In this document: positions 10,930 to 22,678 of the stretch, piece by piece
How the letters are laid out: each line of letters starts with the position of its first letter
Numbering within the stretch: the stretch's first letter is position 1
Origin: Haliotis asinina
Lineage: Eukaryota > Mollusca > Gastropoda > Lepetellida > Haliotidae
Assembly (NCBI RefSeq): GCF_037392515.1
Contig: NC_090281.1
Span: forward strand, 46,662,645-46,726,644
Direction of reading: 5' to 3'
DNA: 64,000 nt
Translations under genes and position numbers: made by a program
Notes under the pieces: model-generated
Told to the model about the DNA's origin: nothing
The model's database searches: none
The model's input: only the letters and a program-made list of their open reading frames with translations

Positions 10930-11300
10930 AGAGGAGTCAGAAAATAGATGTTGACAATATTGGATGTAGGTGATAGTGATGTGGACAGTTCGTGCTAAAA
11001 ATAATGAAAGACGACAAAAGGCCACGTAGACAATAATGAATAAATGAATAGTTCTTGTAGACATCTTGTAGAAAATTAGACAAAAGGGGATGTGGACAAT
11101 TACAACATGAAGGCAACAGTTCATGTAAACAGGCAGACTCTATAACAGATGTAAACAATAATAAAAGAAGACCGATATTCAAGCAGATACAGAAAATAAG
11201 ACAATAGTTCCTGTGGGCAATAAGGAAAGGAGACAAAAGTTCGTGGAGACAATACGGGTTCATGCAAACAATATGTGGTGGATAAAATGGCAAGTGGACT
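10930..11300. repeat. Degenerate minisatellite, GACAATA/AGACAAAAG motif
   Basis: Recurring words GTAGACAATAATGAA, TAGACAAAAG, GTGGACAAT, GGAGACAAAAGTTCGTGGAG and CAATAAGGAAAGG at irregular 30-60 bp steps indicate an old tandem array. The three overlapping minus-strand frames (90-127 codons, Cys/Leu/His rich) are products of this repetition and not credible proteins. Confidence 0.6.
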
Positions 11301-12617
11301 AAAACAATTTTCTGACACATATAAAGAGAAACAAATTTATTTCATCGTTACAAAAGCTATGACAATCAGATATCTTGACTATTTGTATCATGAAGGTTAA
11401 AAAACTGTCACTAAAGTGGCTTCAAGCATATATGTATAGTAAATAAACTGATTCTTGTTCTGTGTCACGCTCTATGAAAAGGTCCGCCGTTGAACACTGG
11501 GGCGGAAAGCAAAGCAAAACAATTTTATTCTTGCGCGGTGCCCATTTACTTCTTCAGACTACAATGTGCAATCAATACCTGAGTGAAAGTGAAATATCAT
11601 CTCTGTATATGTTCGCCCGCCAGGTTGAACTCTTTTACATGATACATATTGGATTAGCAAGGAGGGTAATTCACCCATGTTCTTGGAGAAGTCTGCTTTT
11701 AATATAATCTTAGAAAAAGTAGGGGAACTGTACTTTACATGTACGATTGTCGAAATGTGACGAAATATGGGACTAAATCAATGTTTATACAATAATAACG
11801 GATGTTTTGAGAATGCATCATCACATGGATTTCATTTAAAGCAAATTCAGTTATCCCCTTTGTTAGGTGACAGGTGTATGACGTGAATATTTCACGTTTA
11901 CAATTTTCAGTCAGTAGTGTGTGATTTGACCCTGAAAACTCTGACCGTGTTCAGATGCAAGAAAATTATCAGAAAAAAATCATCTGCAGTGATTTATGGA
12001 CCTGCCTGAAAAACGTCAAGATTCATAATGACACCCCATGCACGTGTACTGGGCTCCCACGTTGTGCACGTGCTTCCCATGCATTGTGTTTGCGTGTGGT
12101 GATAACGTGAAATGATGCTGCATACACAAGATAAATGTCATTGTAGCGTTCCTCAATGGGTTTTTTTCCACCAGACTTCAAAGTTCAGGTTCTCCTACTT
12201 TTTTAAAGAGTATATGACGTTCAACGGATTCATAGATGTGAGCCATCGAATATGAAATGACCAAACCATGGCAGAATGTCTTTCATACTCTAGAGTTACC
12301 AAATCATCAAAAGAAGTAGTATGAACCTGTTATTCACAAGATTAGAAATATACACGTTTAAACTTCAGCCCAAGGCCTCGTTCAACATGGCGATCATAGT
12401 TATTGGATGTTCGTAACCTCCGTACTTAAACATGATCAATGACAATAAGATCGCTTTGTGCCTTGGTCTTCTGTTGTTTAAATCAGCCTGGGTAGCCACT
12501 GTCCGGTAAAACGGGGATTGTACAATGACTGAAATTTTCCGCTGAACAGATCATGTCTATACTCTCTTCATCTTATACGTCATTGACACATTGTCCTTTG
12601 TTCACATCTGCGGCAAA
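11301..12617. other. Unassigned intergenic DNA
   Basis: No recognisable coding or mobile sequence. An 81-codon frame at 11462-11707 has no family features. Confidence 0.4.
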
Positions 12618-12678
12618 ATGTGGCTGAATATGTTACTTGTAGTGGCTTGTGCATTCTCAGCCCAGGATATTACTGAAG
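12618..12678 (+). CDS. Candidate signal-peptide first exon
   Basis: ATG at 12618 (context GGCAAAATGT) opens MWLNMLLVVACAFSAQDITE, a compact secretory signal peptide: short N region, LLVVACAF core, small residues Ala-Phe-Ser-Ala before a likely cleavage. A GTATTA donor-like site lies at 12679, giving 61 nt and phase 1. If unspliced the frame stops after three more codons. I found no matching downstream exon; this could be an orphan exon of a secreted protein, a lost gene, or chance. Confidence 0.3.
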
Positions 12679-12699
12679 GTATTACTGCATAGCCCCTGC

Positions 12700-13030
12700 A
12701 ACCATCATGCGTCTTGCTATATATCTGGATAGTCTCCACTACTCGCGACAACTGAAATGCGCACCCTCTCTATACATGTATAGTTCTTATTAAACATTGC
12801 GGAAATCATACCTGTCTTCATATCTTGGTAGTCAAAACTACTCATAGAGACAAGTATGTGTCCCTAGATACATATGGATAGTCCCCACTACTCCCACACA
12901 CCAAAGTCCCTCCTCCATAATATGGATAGCCTCTACCTTCCATACAGACAACTATTCCACCCTCAATATATCTGAACAGTCAAAACTGTTATCCCCTATA
13001 TAGTCTGGATAGTCGGTGTCCTATTTTTGA
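12700..13030. repeat. Degenerate tandem repeat, CTGGATAGTC motif
   Basis: ATATCTGGATAGTCTCCACT, ATGGATAGTCCCCACTACTC, ATATGGATAGCCTCTACC, ATATCTGAACAGTCAAAACT and TAGTCTGGATAGTC recur at irregular spacing of about 35-100 bp, separated by ACAGACAACTATTCC-type words. The same motif returns at about 13550-13610, 15240-15480, 15640-15880 and 16040-16090. Confidence 0.65.
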
Positions 13031-13889
13031 GAACTCCCAGTTGTGAGACACATTAATAAACGGTTGTAGGAGGTGCTTCGACATCCCTACAATGAAAGCG
13101 GGAACAACCCAGTTGCTGATGAAAACTCACAAGAGGCATGTTTCATTAATGAGATAATTAACGCAGAAGACATTGTTCGTTAAAGAGGATTTATTGTTTT
13201 CAATAAAGAACATTGTTAGACATAAAAATAACGAAATGGATTCTCAAAGATATGGAGCGACCAGGCCGACTTCCTGAAGACCTGCCGTAATGGCACTGAA
13301 TGCCATTAGACATCAGTTTATTTCCCAATATTTCTGCCAACATCCTAATATTTTAATAGTCATCAGAATGTTGTGTTCTCTGTGTCACTATGTGTGAGTT
13401 TTTTAAGAAAAAAATATGTGTTCTGTTCACAAGGTGCAGTTACATAGCTAAACCCTATTTAGCTAAGGTTAGTCCATTTTAATAGATATTGGAGTATGGT
13501 GTCTTTTCTTTGTTAATTACCTACTCCACTGTGTCACAAATGGGAGTAGACGGGATAGTCCACACCAAGACAACAATGTCCCTCCGCTATATATCTGTTA
13601 CACATGAGCATTAATTAAGCACCACCCATTTTCATGCTATAAGATTGTCTTTAACACAACAAACTGGTCATTCATGAAATGGAAACCAAACACGTGGTAA
13701 TAATTTCGTTAATTGAGGCATCTAAAGTGTCAATCCATCTACTACCAATACTGCTGCTACTTTCGGCTGTAATTTATTGACGGTGATATGGGGGCACTAA
13801 AAACGTTATCAATAATCATGTCCAAAACTATGGTCATACAGACAATGCCTGTGTCCAACGTACACAAAATTCTCAAAAAACGTTCACCG
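13031..13889. other. Unassigned intergenic DNA
   Basis: One repeat of the GGATAGTC motif near 13550; otherwise nothing recognised. Confidence 0.4.
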
Positions 13890-14430
13890 TTCCCAAGCCA
13901 ACAGTAATGGTGTCATCAGTATTGGCTGTAACCCCACTCCTCACGCTGGAATTCAAACGCCGAATGCGCATCATTGGAATCCTGTGCTATTCCTCATGAA
14001 CGGACTGGGCTAATTTCTGTAGATTTTGAACAGGTGGATCCCTTACTTGCACTTGACGCCCCAGATGGTCCCATAAATGCTCATTTGGGTTGAGATCAGG
14101 GCTTCTCGCAGGCCAAGGTAATCTGTCAACTGCATTGTTCTGCAAGTATGCGATAACAGCTCTGAAACGATGGGGCCTAGCATTATCGTCCCTCAATACT
14201 GGCCGACTGGCGAGGGGCTGGTTATCAAAATGCGGGTCAAAAGTAGCTTCCAGTACTTCCTGTTGGTATCTCTGACCACTGAGAGTCCCTTGAATGGAGA
14301 TAAGATTCACCTTACAGGCATAGGTCCGCTGTCGATAAGCCTCATTACTCCATCCCCAAACTCGCCAACGGGACGTCTGATTGGACGACGTGCACGTACA
14401 TCTGGTATTTTCAGAAAGCCTACGCATGTC
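13890..14430 (-). pseudogene. Tc1-like transposase, 5'-truncated
   Basis: A 146-codon minus-strand frame (14427-13987) covers the catalytic C-terminal half: WRVWGWSNEAYRQRTYA, LRDDNARPHRFRAVIAYL (second catalytic Asp), LPWPARSPDLNPNEHLWDHL (third acidic residue region) and LAQSVHEE. After a stop at 13984-13986 the homologous frame continues with RIPMMRIRRLNSSVRSGVTA to about 13900. The N-terminal DNA-binding half is missing. Confidence 0.88.
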
Positions 14431-15111
14431 CAGAAATGTTCAATTTCTGCACTGTTCACTTATTGATGCGTCGATATGAAAGCAATGAGAATATTTCATT
14501 TCACCTTTTATACCCCTCAGTCCCTTGCAACATGACAGAACTTTAGCATGAAAAGCATGCATTTGAGTCAGCACGTGAATTTCATGCTAACTGCATGTGT
14601 ATTTAGATATAACTGGTTGACGTCTCTGTTTTGATCCATTTTTGTTATAATCGACACATGGTTTTGGTGGTGGTTAAATATAAACCTAAAGCGTGTTTCT
14701 CACTATATATTAGGTCATCTGTCTCTTGTTTTCCCAGAATAACCGCATTTGAGGTTTTTGTTTTGGAGGTACAGGTTTTACTTTTCATTAGTCAGACCGC
14801 TATCCACGGTTTACTTTTCCTAACTTTAAATGAACATTAACATTCAAATGATACATGAGTGTTTGAAATCAATTGAAAAAGGTCGTTCAAAATCAAAATC
14901 ACAATTCAAAGATTGTCAGGGTTTGGTACCGCAATTTTGTTATCCAAGGCAGACGCTCTAGCGCACGGCCACCGGGCCGATAGACACAAAGGTTAAATTA
15001 TCCACTTATAGTTACTGTCATTAAATTGATTTTACGCCCGCTTCAGTTATTGTTAGGTAGCTTCATCAAAAGATTATCTACATTGTAATTACCCATCATT
15101 GACGGTATGTA
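14431..15111. other. Unassigned intergenic DNA
   Basis: Probably includes the left-over flank of the Tc1 relic. A tRNA-like SINE B-box-like word (GTTTGGTACCG) near 14920 is weak. No gene seen. Confidence 0.4.
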
Positions 15112-15233
15112 TGACAGAGAAAACACTTCTCCTCGGTTTTGGTAGACAATGTAAAACCATCGGGATCGGGATGTCCATCCCCCTCCGGTTTTACATTGTC
15201 TACCAACACCTCGGAGGCATGTTTTCTCCTATA
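15112..15233. mobile_element. Short palindromic MITE-like element
   Basis: TGGTAGACAATGTAAAACC (about 15139-15157) is the exact reverse complement of GGTTTTACATTGTCTACCA (about 15187-15205), and the outer AGAGAAAACACTTCTCCTCG pairs imperfectly with CCTCGGAGGCATGTTTTCTC. The whole can fold into one hairpin. No coding capacity. Confidence 0.7.
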
Positions 15234-15239
15234 CTTAAT

Positions 15240-15880
15240 GCTCATGTGTATATATAGCTTCTACCACCCTCTCTATATATCTGGGTAGTCATATTTACTC
15301 ACGGAGATATGTTCCCCTGTGTACATCGGGACAGCCCCAAATACTCATAATCAATCCTCCCGACCATAATATCTGAGTACCCTCTACCATCCATACAGGC
15401 AACCATATTCCCCTCTAAATATCTGAGTTGTCACACCTACTCAGAGACAATTATGCTTCCCGTTATAGATCAGAACTAGAGTCGATTATGCCAAAACTGA
15501 CAACCTGATTACCTATTTATTAGTGGATTGTCCCCCGCAAGGCATCTACTGAACCATTCCTTCTCTATATTCACGTGCGGTTTCCATTGGTCACCATGGC
15601 AACGATTGAACTATTTCTAATTCATTTTCAGAATCGTCCCCACTACTTACAAACACAACGGTTAAACCACGTCTCCTACATTCTCCTGGATAGTCCCCAC
15701 TACTCACTCTGACAAAATACCCCCCAATGTAATACAACATACCCTTAACTTATGACAGTGACAACAGGAGCAACATACCGCGTTCTCCCTCTGACAACCA
15801 TGCATCTTTCAACATACCCGGATAGTCCCACTACAATCTACGAAAACCATAAATATCCATGTAAGTATTCCTTTCTGGAT
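15240..15880. repeat. Degenerate tandem repeat, GGATAGTCCCCACTACTC motif, second block
   Basis: Repeats such as TATATATCTGGGTAGTCATA, TCCTGGATAGTCCCCACTAC and ACCCGGATAGTCCCACTA are interspersed with TCTACCATCCATACAGGCAA. Same family as 12700-13030. Confidence 0.6.
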
Positions 15881-15886
15881 ATCTAA

Positions 15887-16040
15887 GGTGGTGGTGGTAG
15901 CCTTGTGTTTAAAGCGTTCACTCGTCACGCCTAAGACCCGGGTTTGATTCCCCACGTGGGTCCAATGTGGAAATCCCACTTCTTATGTCCCCCACCCTGA
16001 TACTGCTGGAATATTGCTTACAGTGAATTCAAACACTCTC
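15887..16040 (+). mobile_element. tRNA-derived SINE, family A
   Basis: GGTGGTAGCCTTGTGTTTAA, then AAGACCCGGGTTTGATTCCC (B box), and TGATACTGCTGGAATATTGC. Inserted within the GGATAGTC repeat block. Confidence 0.85.
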
Positions 16041-16269
16041 TGGATACCTGAATAGTTCCAAATACTTACAGCCACCCCTCAATATATCGTTCCACAGTCC
16101 ATTCTCTTGTCATTCCGTCCATCACGGCTTTGTGCTTCTCGTAAAGTCTGTCGCCCTTCCTCGTGTACTCAGTCTGTGAAACAGAATAACATAAGGGCAC
16201 TTCTATTCGTATGTGTGTTTATTTGGTGTTTAACACAACATTGTCAAAAATATCAGCTTTATTATAGAG

Positions 16270-16553
16270 GATGGTTGGTTGGTTTGTTGTTTGACGCCGC
16301 ACTCAGCCATATCCCAGCTCTGTGATGTGGTCTGTAAATAATCGAATCTGGACCATACAATCCAGTGATCAACAGCACTGGCATCGATCTGCGCAATTGG
16401 GAACCGATGACATGTGTCAACCTAGTCAGCGAGTCTGACCACCCGATCCCGTTAGTCGCCTTTTATCACAAGCACAGAAGCCTTTTGTGGAAAGCATGGT
16501 TTGTTGAAAACATATTCTACCCCGGACCTTCACGGGTGACTCAGATTTGAGGG
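16270..16553 (-). mobile_element. SINE, family B
   Basis: Minus-oriented copy. Read on + it begins TTTGACGCCGCACTCAGCCA, passes GTCTGTAAATAATCGAATCT and GATCTGCGCAATTGGGAACC, and ends ACCTTCACGGGTGACTCAGA, nearly the full family consensus. Confidence 0.88.
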
Positions 16554-16570
16554 GAAAAATGCAAAAAATC

Positions 16571-16720
16571 CAGAAAACCCAGGGATCAACAGCATGCGCA
16601 TCGATCAGCGCAGCTGGGTACGATGACTTTATCAGGTCAGCGAGTCTTACCACCTGATCCCGTTAGTCGCCTCTTACGACAAGCAAGCTGACTGGAAACC
16701 AGATCTTATCCGGTTTGTCA
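16571..16720 (-). mobile_element. SINE, family B, partial
   Basis: GGGATCAACAGCATGCGCAT, GGTCAGCGAGTCTTACCACC and CCGTTAGTCGCCTCTTACGA match the middle of family B. Immediately downstream of another copy in the same orientation, so possibly one nested or duplicated insertion. Confidence 0.75.
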
Positions 16721-18415
16721 CAAGAACAGTTCAAATATAAAGACACCTCACCGTCATTTCCGAACCATCGATTCCTTTATAGTCCAATGGTTTTCCTTCT
16801 GTGAGTTCTTGTTTCATTGGTTGACCTTTGTATCTATGACCAGGTGTAATTTATTGTCATCCAGTTTCAATGTTTTAATCATTACAAACCTCTTAATTGT
16901 GTCCTTTTGCACCTGTGGCATCCCTGAAAGAAAAACAATTTGAGTATTCTAATTTGAGGGAGCAGAGTACTATTTCACATTTCAGTATACCTCAACCCAT
17001 CTTCGCCGCATTAGTGAATGCGCATCAGCTCTGTATAGACTGGGCCAGTTCGCAATGAAACTTGACTTGAAAGTCAAAACAATCAAAACACTTTCGTCAG
17101 AATATTTACCTGATTATTTACTTGATTTTAGTGAAAAAGGAAAGATTCTGCACATCTCAGAATCATCAAACGTGTACTTTCTTTTGTATGTCAGTAAATT
17201 TAGTGAGTGAGTGAGTGGGTTTAGTTTTACGCCGCTTTTAGCAAGTAATAATTGTGCCCATGGGAACGCAGTCTCAAAGTACGAAGGGAAAGTAATTTCA
17301 TTCGTACGTCCATTTATTTCTACCGGTATTGCATCTAGCTGCACATTCTAACCTCATTGCATCTCAGTGCACATGCACGCGCTGCACATGTCGATTATTA
17401 GAGCAATCATCGAGATATCTTGCTGTTCCAAGTACCTTCAGACGAAAAACATCCTCGCATAAGTTCCCCTTTTCACTCACTTTTCACTGAAATATAGCAT
17501 TTTTCACCAACATGGACCAAAAAATCTAATACTATAAGTCCAATTTGTATCGTGAGAATGCGAACGAGACAGGGTTCCCCGGGAAGGCCATGGTTACGTG
17601 TAACGCGTAAGCGCAGACTATCCAGTTAACCAAACCGAATATTGGTTGAGAGAGTGCAGTCCCGCACTTAATCTCGAGACAGCAATAACAAACATATACT
17701 TTCTATTTTCTCGGTGTCTTCTCAGTGTGTTTTACCTTTTCGACTCGGTGTCAGTGCAGTCTATAGGTAAACATTTTCTCGCTTGTTCTCACTCTCATTT
17801 GGGGATGTGTGACACACTATGACGATATTCATTATCTTTGTGTACGCAAGGGCCTCATATGTTCACAGTTCATGAGTGAGCACATCGGCTGCATACGTTG
17901 GTTACAAGGGTATTGAGACCTCCGCATAAGAAATTCGATTTTGACATTGTCTTAATGGTTTGTTTAATACTGGTGACACCTGAATGATATGCGCTTCTCA
18001 CTTAATACAGGTTCGGTGCACAAGAGACTCTATAATTGAACTGGTAATAATTCATTGTTCGGGTATTTAAGAACCCGATTTTGTCGCCCATTTACTCCAT
18101 GTACTGGAGGATGTAGAAACACATCGTAAATATAGAAGACGCGTTTGAGTCACTCATTTAGCAAACGAACCAGGGCTGACAAGTGGAAAAAAGACCAACA
18201 GTACATGGCTACATTCCACAAGTACATCAAGCGCTTAGGTAACCGTAACTCCCGGAGTTCAAAATCAAACATAATTAAAACACAATTATCACTTATTCAT
18301 GACATATAATATACATTGCTGCTTGTAAAAAACAAATAAACAAATTTCTAAGCGTACAATCGCGATTCAAAAGTGCAATATTGTGTAGTTGGGCTTACTT
18401 CCCTCGAAACAAAGC
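16721..18415. other. Unassigned intergenic DNA with a SINE fragment
   Basis: GTGAGTGAGTGAGTGGGTTT followed by AGTTTTACGCCGCTTTTAGC at about 17203-17245 is a short SINE tail in minus orientation. Otherwise no gene or element recognised. Confidence 0.5.
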
Positions 18416-18895
18416 CCATAGGTGTCAATAAACATTGAGCTTTCTCTGTGACAGAGGTTGCTTACCACAATCAACAAGCGTGTTTATGTAACGAGTAGAT
18501 TATTTACTTGTTTGTGTAAACAACCAAGATTAGGCTACTGCTCACGACCTCATATTCCGAGCATGCATACTGTTTCAAGCTCCGCGAACCTATTCACTGC
18601 GCATGTGTTATGGGCGCAGCGCAGCACAGCACAGCTGTTGAAACCAGTTTTCCCCCCAGCGCTGTGGGAATTTAGTGAATCTTTTGAACTCCGATTTCGC
18701 GGGCTTTTTTCATCGCGTTTTTTCAACTTTATAGACTGAATTGGCACTTTTCACGATTTGTTTCGTTAAGTGCATACCTAAAGGTATTAGAATCTGCAAA
18801 GTTGTGTTTTACGTTGCAAGTTCAAACTGCATGTGGTGAATGATTGAAGCTGTCTATTGTATATTGTCTTCAGCAGACAGGCAGGCAGACATATA
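18416..18895 (-). repeat. Dispersed repeat R1, copy 1
   Basis: About 480 bp shared with 18896-19260 and, inverted, with 46185-46680. Landmarks are GAGCTTTCTCTGTGACAGAG, AACGAGTAGATTATTTACTT, TAGGCTACTGCTCACGAC, CGAACCTATTCACTGCGCAT, GGGCGCAGCGCAGCACAGC and GGTATTAGAATCTGCAAAGT. The frame it carries on the minus strand is similar in all copies but interrupted and lacks protein features; I treat the family as a non-autonomous repeat of unknown class. Confidence 0.8.
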
Positions 18896-19260
18896 GATGT
18901 CAATAAACCAGACTTTGAGCTTTCTCTGTAACAGACCCTACTTATCACAATCAAGGTTTTTATGTAACGAGTAAATTATTTACTTGTTTGTGTACACAAC
19001 CAAGATTAGACTACTGCTCACGACAAGCTCCCCGAACCTATTCACTGCGTATGCGTTCTGGGCGCAGCGCAGCACAGCTGTTGAAATCACTTTTTCCCCC
19101 AACGCTGGAGGAAATTTAGTTATTCGTTTGAACTCCGATTTCGAGGGTTTTTTTAATCGCATTTCCCCCCACTTTATAGGCTGAAATGGCATTTTTGATG
19201 ATTTGTTTCGGTAAGTGCTTACGGAAAGGTATCAGAATCTGCAAAGTTGTATTTTACGAA
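18896..19260 (-). repeat. Dispersed repeat R1, copy 2 (tandem)
   Basis: Directly follows copy 1 in the same orientation with the same landmarks (GTGTACACAACCAAGATTAG, CTATTCACTGCGTATGCG, GGTATCAGAATCTGCAAAGT). It lacks about 30 bp around the CATGCATACTGTTTC region present in the other copies. Confidence 0.8.
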
Positions 19261-19393
19261 GCTTGTGACTTTTAACCATTGGCCTGCAGTAGTCCCGTAA
19301 TCCCAGTATCCCGTTTCACGGTACTATGACTCCTATATTGTGACAAGTGGGATTGCTAAAAGCCACTAAGCATTATTTCTGCTCCATCGCATT

Positions 19394-19456
19394 CGTAACT
19401 ACTCGTCCCTTTCCGTAACACTTCTTTCAGGTTACGGGAACGGACGAGTAGTTACG
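19394..19456. repeat. 26-bp-stem hairpin
   Basis: CGTAACTACTCGTCCCTTTC (19394 on) pairs with GAACGGACGAGTAGTTACG (ending 19456), with about three mismatches and a loop of about 11 nt. May be a MITE core or a cruciform-forming site; no promoter or gene lies next to it. Confidence 0.7.
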
Positions 19457-19801
19457 ATTACGTCGGGTTGATATAGTTTGAAATTAACATCGGTCTTTAG
19501 GCCCGAAGCCGAATGAAAACCACTCGGCCCTACAGCTCTTGCTTTCTGTAGGTCCTTAATTTAAAGGGTCACTGATGCAGAGCAATTTCCGTGGACTGGT
19601 TCTTAGTTTTGTTATTGTTTTTCCCCGTGAGAACCCGGATGATATCCCAGAATTCATGACTGGTTCGTGACCTATGCTGCGCCACCCGAATGTGCAATTG
19701 ATAGTATAATTTTAGACTGATCAACAAAGATGAAGCTACCTTTACTTCACTGTTATGGAATGCAATGAAAACACTTCGAAGTTTAATCATCTGCCAGTTG
19801 T

Positions 19802-19910
19802 AAAGGGCTGTTAGGGCTGTTAGGGCTGTTAGGGCTGTTAGGGTTGTTAGGGCTGTTAGGGCTGTTAGGGTTGTTAGGGCTGTTAGGGCTGTTAGGGCTG
19901 TTAGGGCTGA
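19802..19910. repeat. 9-bp tandem repeat GGGCTGTTA (telomere-like variant)
   Basis: About twelve head-to-tail units of TTAGGGCTG, with a few GGGTTGTTA variants. The unit equals a TTAGGG hexamer plus CTG. Confidence 0.95.
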
Positions 19911-19919
19911 AAAACAACG

Positions 19920-21092
19920 AAGTAAATGTACATCGTTATGTTTTGTCTAATAATCCCAGTTACTTTATTATCATATTTGTATGAATTTTGAAACTTAATA
20001 AAAAAGCACATGATCCACCTGCAATTCGTAAGTTTATTACATGATTGTAATATCTAAACATTTTATAGACTGCCAACTTGAATTATATTTCACACAAGCC
20101 ATATGCTTGACCTAGTGTATGCTATCTGTCATATACATTCTGCTGAAGATTACAACAAATGAATTAAAACAAAACATTAAATAAAAAATCAGACTAGTCA
20201 TAGCAGCAATGTCAGGCTAATAACTTGTTCACAAATGTATCAAACGGTATCCACATAAAAGAACGATATGCGATTCATCTGTAACTGGTGTATAATACTG
20301 CTCTATGTGATAAAAAAGTGATACATCGTTACATGTTTTTCAAATTGGTGTATAGCCTCATTGGTCATTCAAGATAGCACACCTGGCAGCTAATTGTAAG
20401 GTGTCTGCCAATCTAAGTAATTTGGTTAGCCAGTAATGATCAATCAATCAATCATTCAACGTAATGGCGGTTAATCCTTTGAAGCAAGGATGTTTTTACA
20501 CAGGCACTTTGCGACAGAGTTCATTCAGTACAGAGTAGTAAACCTATACACGCAGACACTATTTTTTGACAAATCCACAGTGGAAGATAAAAGTAAATTA
20601 AATTAATCAGTCAGCGTGCGATCGGTTAATCCTTTGATCGATGTTTGGTTTTGTGACTCAGCTGATAATTCCTCTTGCCGCACTTACATGCACAGATTAC
20701 CACTAATAATACCGGTTATAAATGTGTTAACTGACCAATAATTGAATAATGACAAACAAGATTTGTAGGTTTACACCAACAAACACGTGTTACAGTAAGG
20801 GAGAAGTAATCGTTGTATTGCATGCAATTTTAATTGCTTGAAAGCACTTATGGGCACACATTGTTATGAGGATACGGGCGGAACTTTATTGTCACATAAG
20901 ACATACATATAAACATTTGCTGAGTACTTTGATAAACAGGTATATCTACTTAGGTAAATAGGCATAATCAGTTTTTAACTTAGAAAATGTTCAGATTTTT
21001 CTAACAATGGCTGAGTTGTTGTTATTAGTTTACGGATTCAAATAAATCAGATGGATGTTTTATTATCATAGGTAATACACCAGAGGCTCCTG
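19920..21092. other. AT-rich intergenic DNA
   Basis: No gene or family recognised. Two related stretches containing GGTTAATCCTTTGA (about 20469 and 20624) hint at an old local duplication. Confidence 0.4.
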
Positions 21093-21203
21093 TCACAAAG
21101 CAACCTTTACTAATGTTAACCTTAACTCTCATTCTTTAACATTGCACTAAGGTTACCTAAGTCTAAGGTAACCTTAGTGTAGTTAGTAAAGTCTGCTTTG
21201 TGA
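21093..21203. mobile_element. Palindromic MITE-like element
   Basis: Outer arms TCACAAAGCAACCTTTACTA and TTAGTAAAGTCTGCTTTGTGA are imperfect inverted copies, and the core CACTAAGGTTACCT / AGGTAACCTTAGTG is a perfect 14-bp stem around a 7-nt loop. About 111 bp in total, no coding capacity. Confidence 0.75.
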
Positions 21204-21780
21204 AAAATAGAGACGGGTCGTTTTAAAAATACGGATATGGATAACATATGCATTTCACTTAAAACATGAACCAATATTAAATTTACATCATTACTGAGAT
21301 GATAGCAGAAATCTCTGGTTCTTACCCATTTTCTCTGAAAATACGTCTGTAAGCTCCTGCAGATCTGGCACTAATTCCCATTTCCCATTAAGATTGCCAA
21401 AGATGATAACCACTTATGTGCTCAATAGCTTTTGTATGCATGCATGTCAGACAATGCTTTATGTATACACCCTCTAGTACATGGTGAGTACAACGTTGCT
21501 ATCTTCACAGGGTAACGTGTGCCAAAGTGTTGCTGGTATATTTGCCAGCCCGTACAAACTGTGCAGTATATTTGGACCTCTGTATGAGTCATAGGCGTTT
21601 TAGGTTAATGCTATCAAGGTATGTCGTAATTCATGATTCGTCTGATTGCATGTATGTTGTTCGCAATACCCCAGCAACATGTTGGTTGCCCGTACCTTAA
21701 AACTCGCGTTGTTCCGAGACAAACCGAAAGGCAACTCATGGCCACTGAGCTCATCCGTGATACAATCACTCAAGTCACAG
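21204..21780. other. Unassigned intergenic DNA
   Basis: No supported feature. Confidence 0.4.
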
Positions 21781-21910
21781 CATCTGAAGATCCGGGTTGG
21801 TTGGTATCGCTGACTTGGTTGACGAATGTCATCGTAACCAAGTTGCATAGATCGATGCTCCAACTCTAATATTTACAGACGGCCGTCATACAACTTAAAT
21901 ATCGCTAAGG
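21781..21910 (+). mobile_element. SINE, family B, decayed
   Basis: GATCCGGGTTGGTTGGTATC, CTGACTTGGTTGACGAATGT, AGATCGATGCTCCAACTC and TTTACAGACGGCCGTCATAC match the family in order, without the ACTCACTC tail. Confidence 0.7.
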
Positions 21911-22364
21911 TCCCGTGAGACGAGCCTTCCTTGGGGCATCTATAGAAGACCAATATTAGGGCATTCAAATTCTGTCAGATATTTGCCCTTTGCTATTGGC
22001 CCAGGTCCCGGGTCCCGGGTGAACACTAGATGTGTGTGGTACCAAGCTATTTCTTCACAAATTTAGTGAAAGAGTTATGATTGCGCACTTTATGATTGAC
22101 AGGCATCAGCATGTAGTGTATCCCTTGAATTTAAAAAAACCCAAATTTAACATCAATTTAATTTTAATCTTTAAAATATGTATAAGAACCATGTTTGCAA
22201 CTTTGTATAAGAAACAATTTAAAATTGACATGTTCGCCCGATACCAGTGGAGCAGATCCTTGTCAATATTCCATTATCGTCTGTTCCGAGAAACATCCCG
22301 AAAGAAAGTTTCCCATCTCGTCTTCAAGGAATGTGCCACATCATTTAACTTGTCTTGGCACGCA

Positions 22365-22495
22365 ACGTAAGTGTGAACATCTTCGATGTCTCCAGGGTAT
22401 ACGTTCCGATAAGTCTCCACTATACCGTGAATGCATCTACGCCGCAGTCCGATGAATTTATTACCTCCCTTGGCTGGCTTTTTATCCAATCAGGA
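22365..22495. repeat. Inverted repeat arm, left
   Basis: GTCTCCAGGGTATACGTTCC, GTCTCCACTATACCGTGAAT and GCATCTACGCCGCA are the reverse complement, with mismatches, of words at 22985-23110 (ATGCATCCAGGGTATAGTGG, AATGTCTGCCCTGGAGATAT). Between the arms lies a SINE B insertion. Confidence 0.65.
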
Positions 22496-22678
22496 GTCTC
22501 CGCTGGGAAGCTGAGCGTATCAAACACAACTCACTTTCGCTTTTTAAATCATGTATCCGATTAAACACAAATCATGCAGAGGTACTACTCTAAAGGAGGT
22601 AGAAGGAGTTCTTACATGTATATTTCTTTTAAGTTTCGGACTTGTCAGTTTGTTTGTATGATTGCCCCTAAATCTGAG

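Noticed and set aside
10909..11320. Minus frames of 65-127 codons resembling a membrane protein
   Set aside because: Three overlapping frames with the same kind of composition, caused by a degenerate GACAATA tandem repeat.
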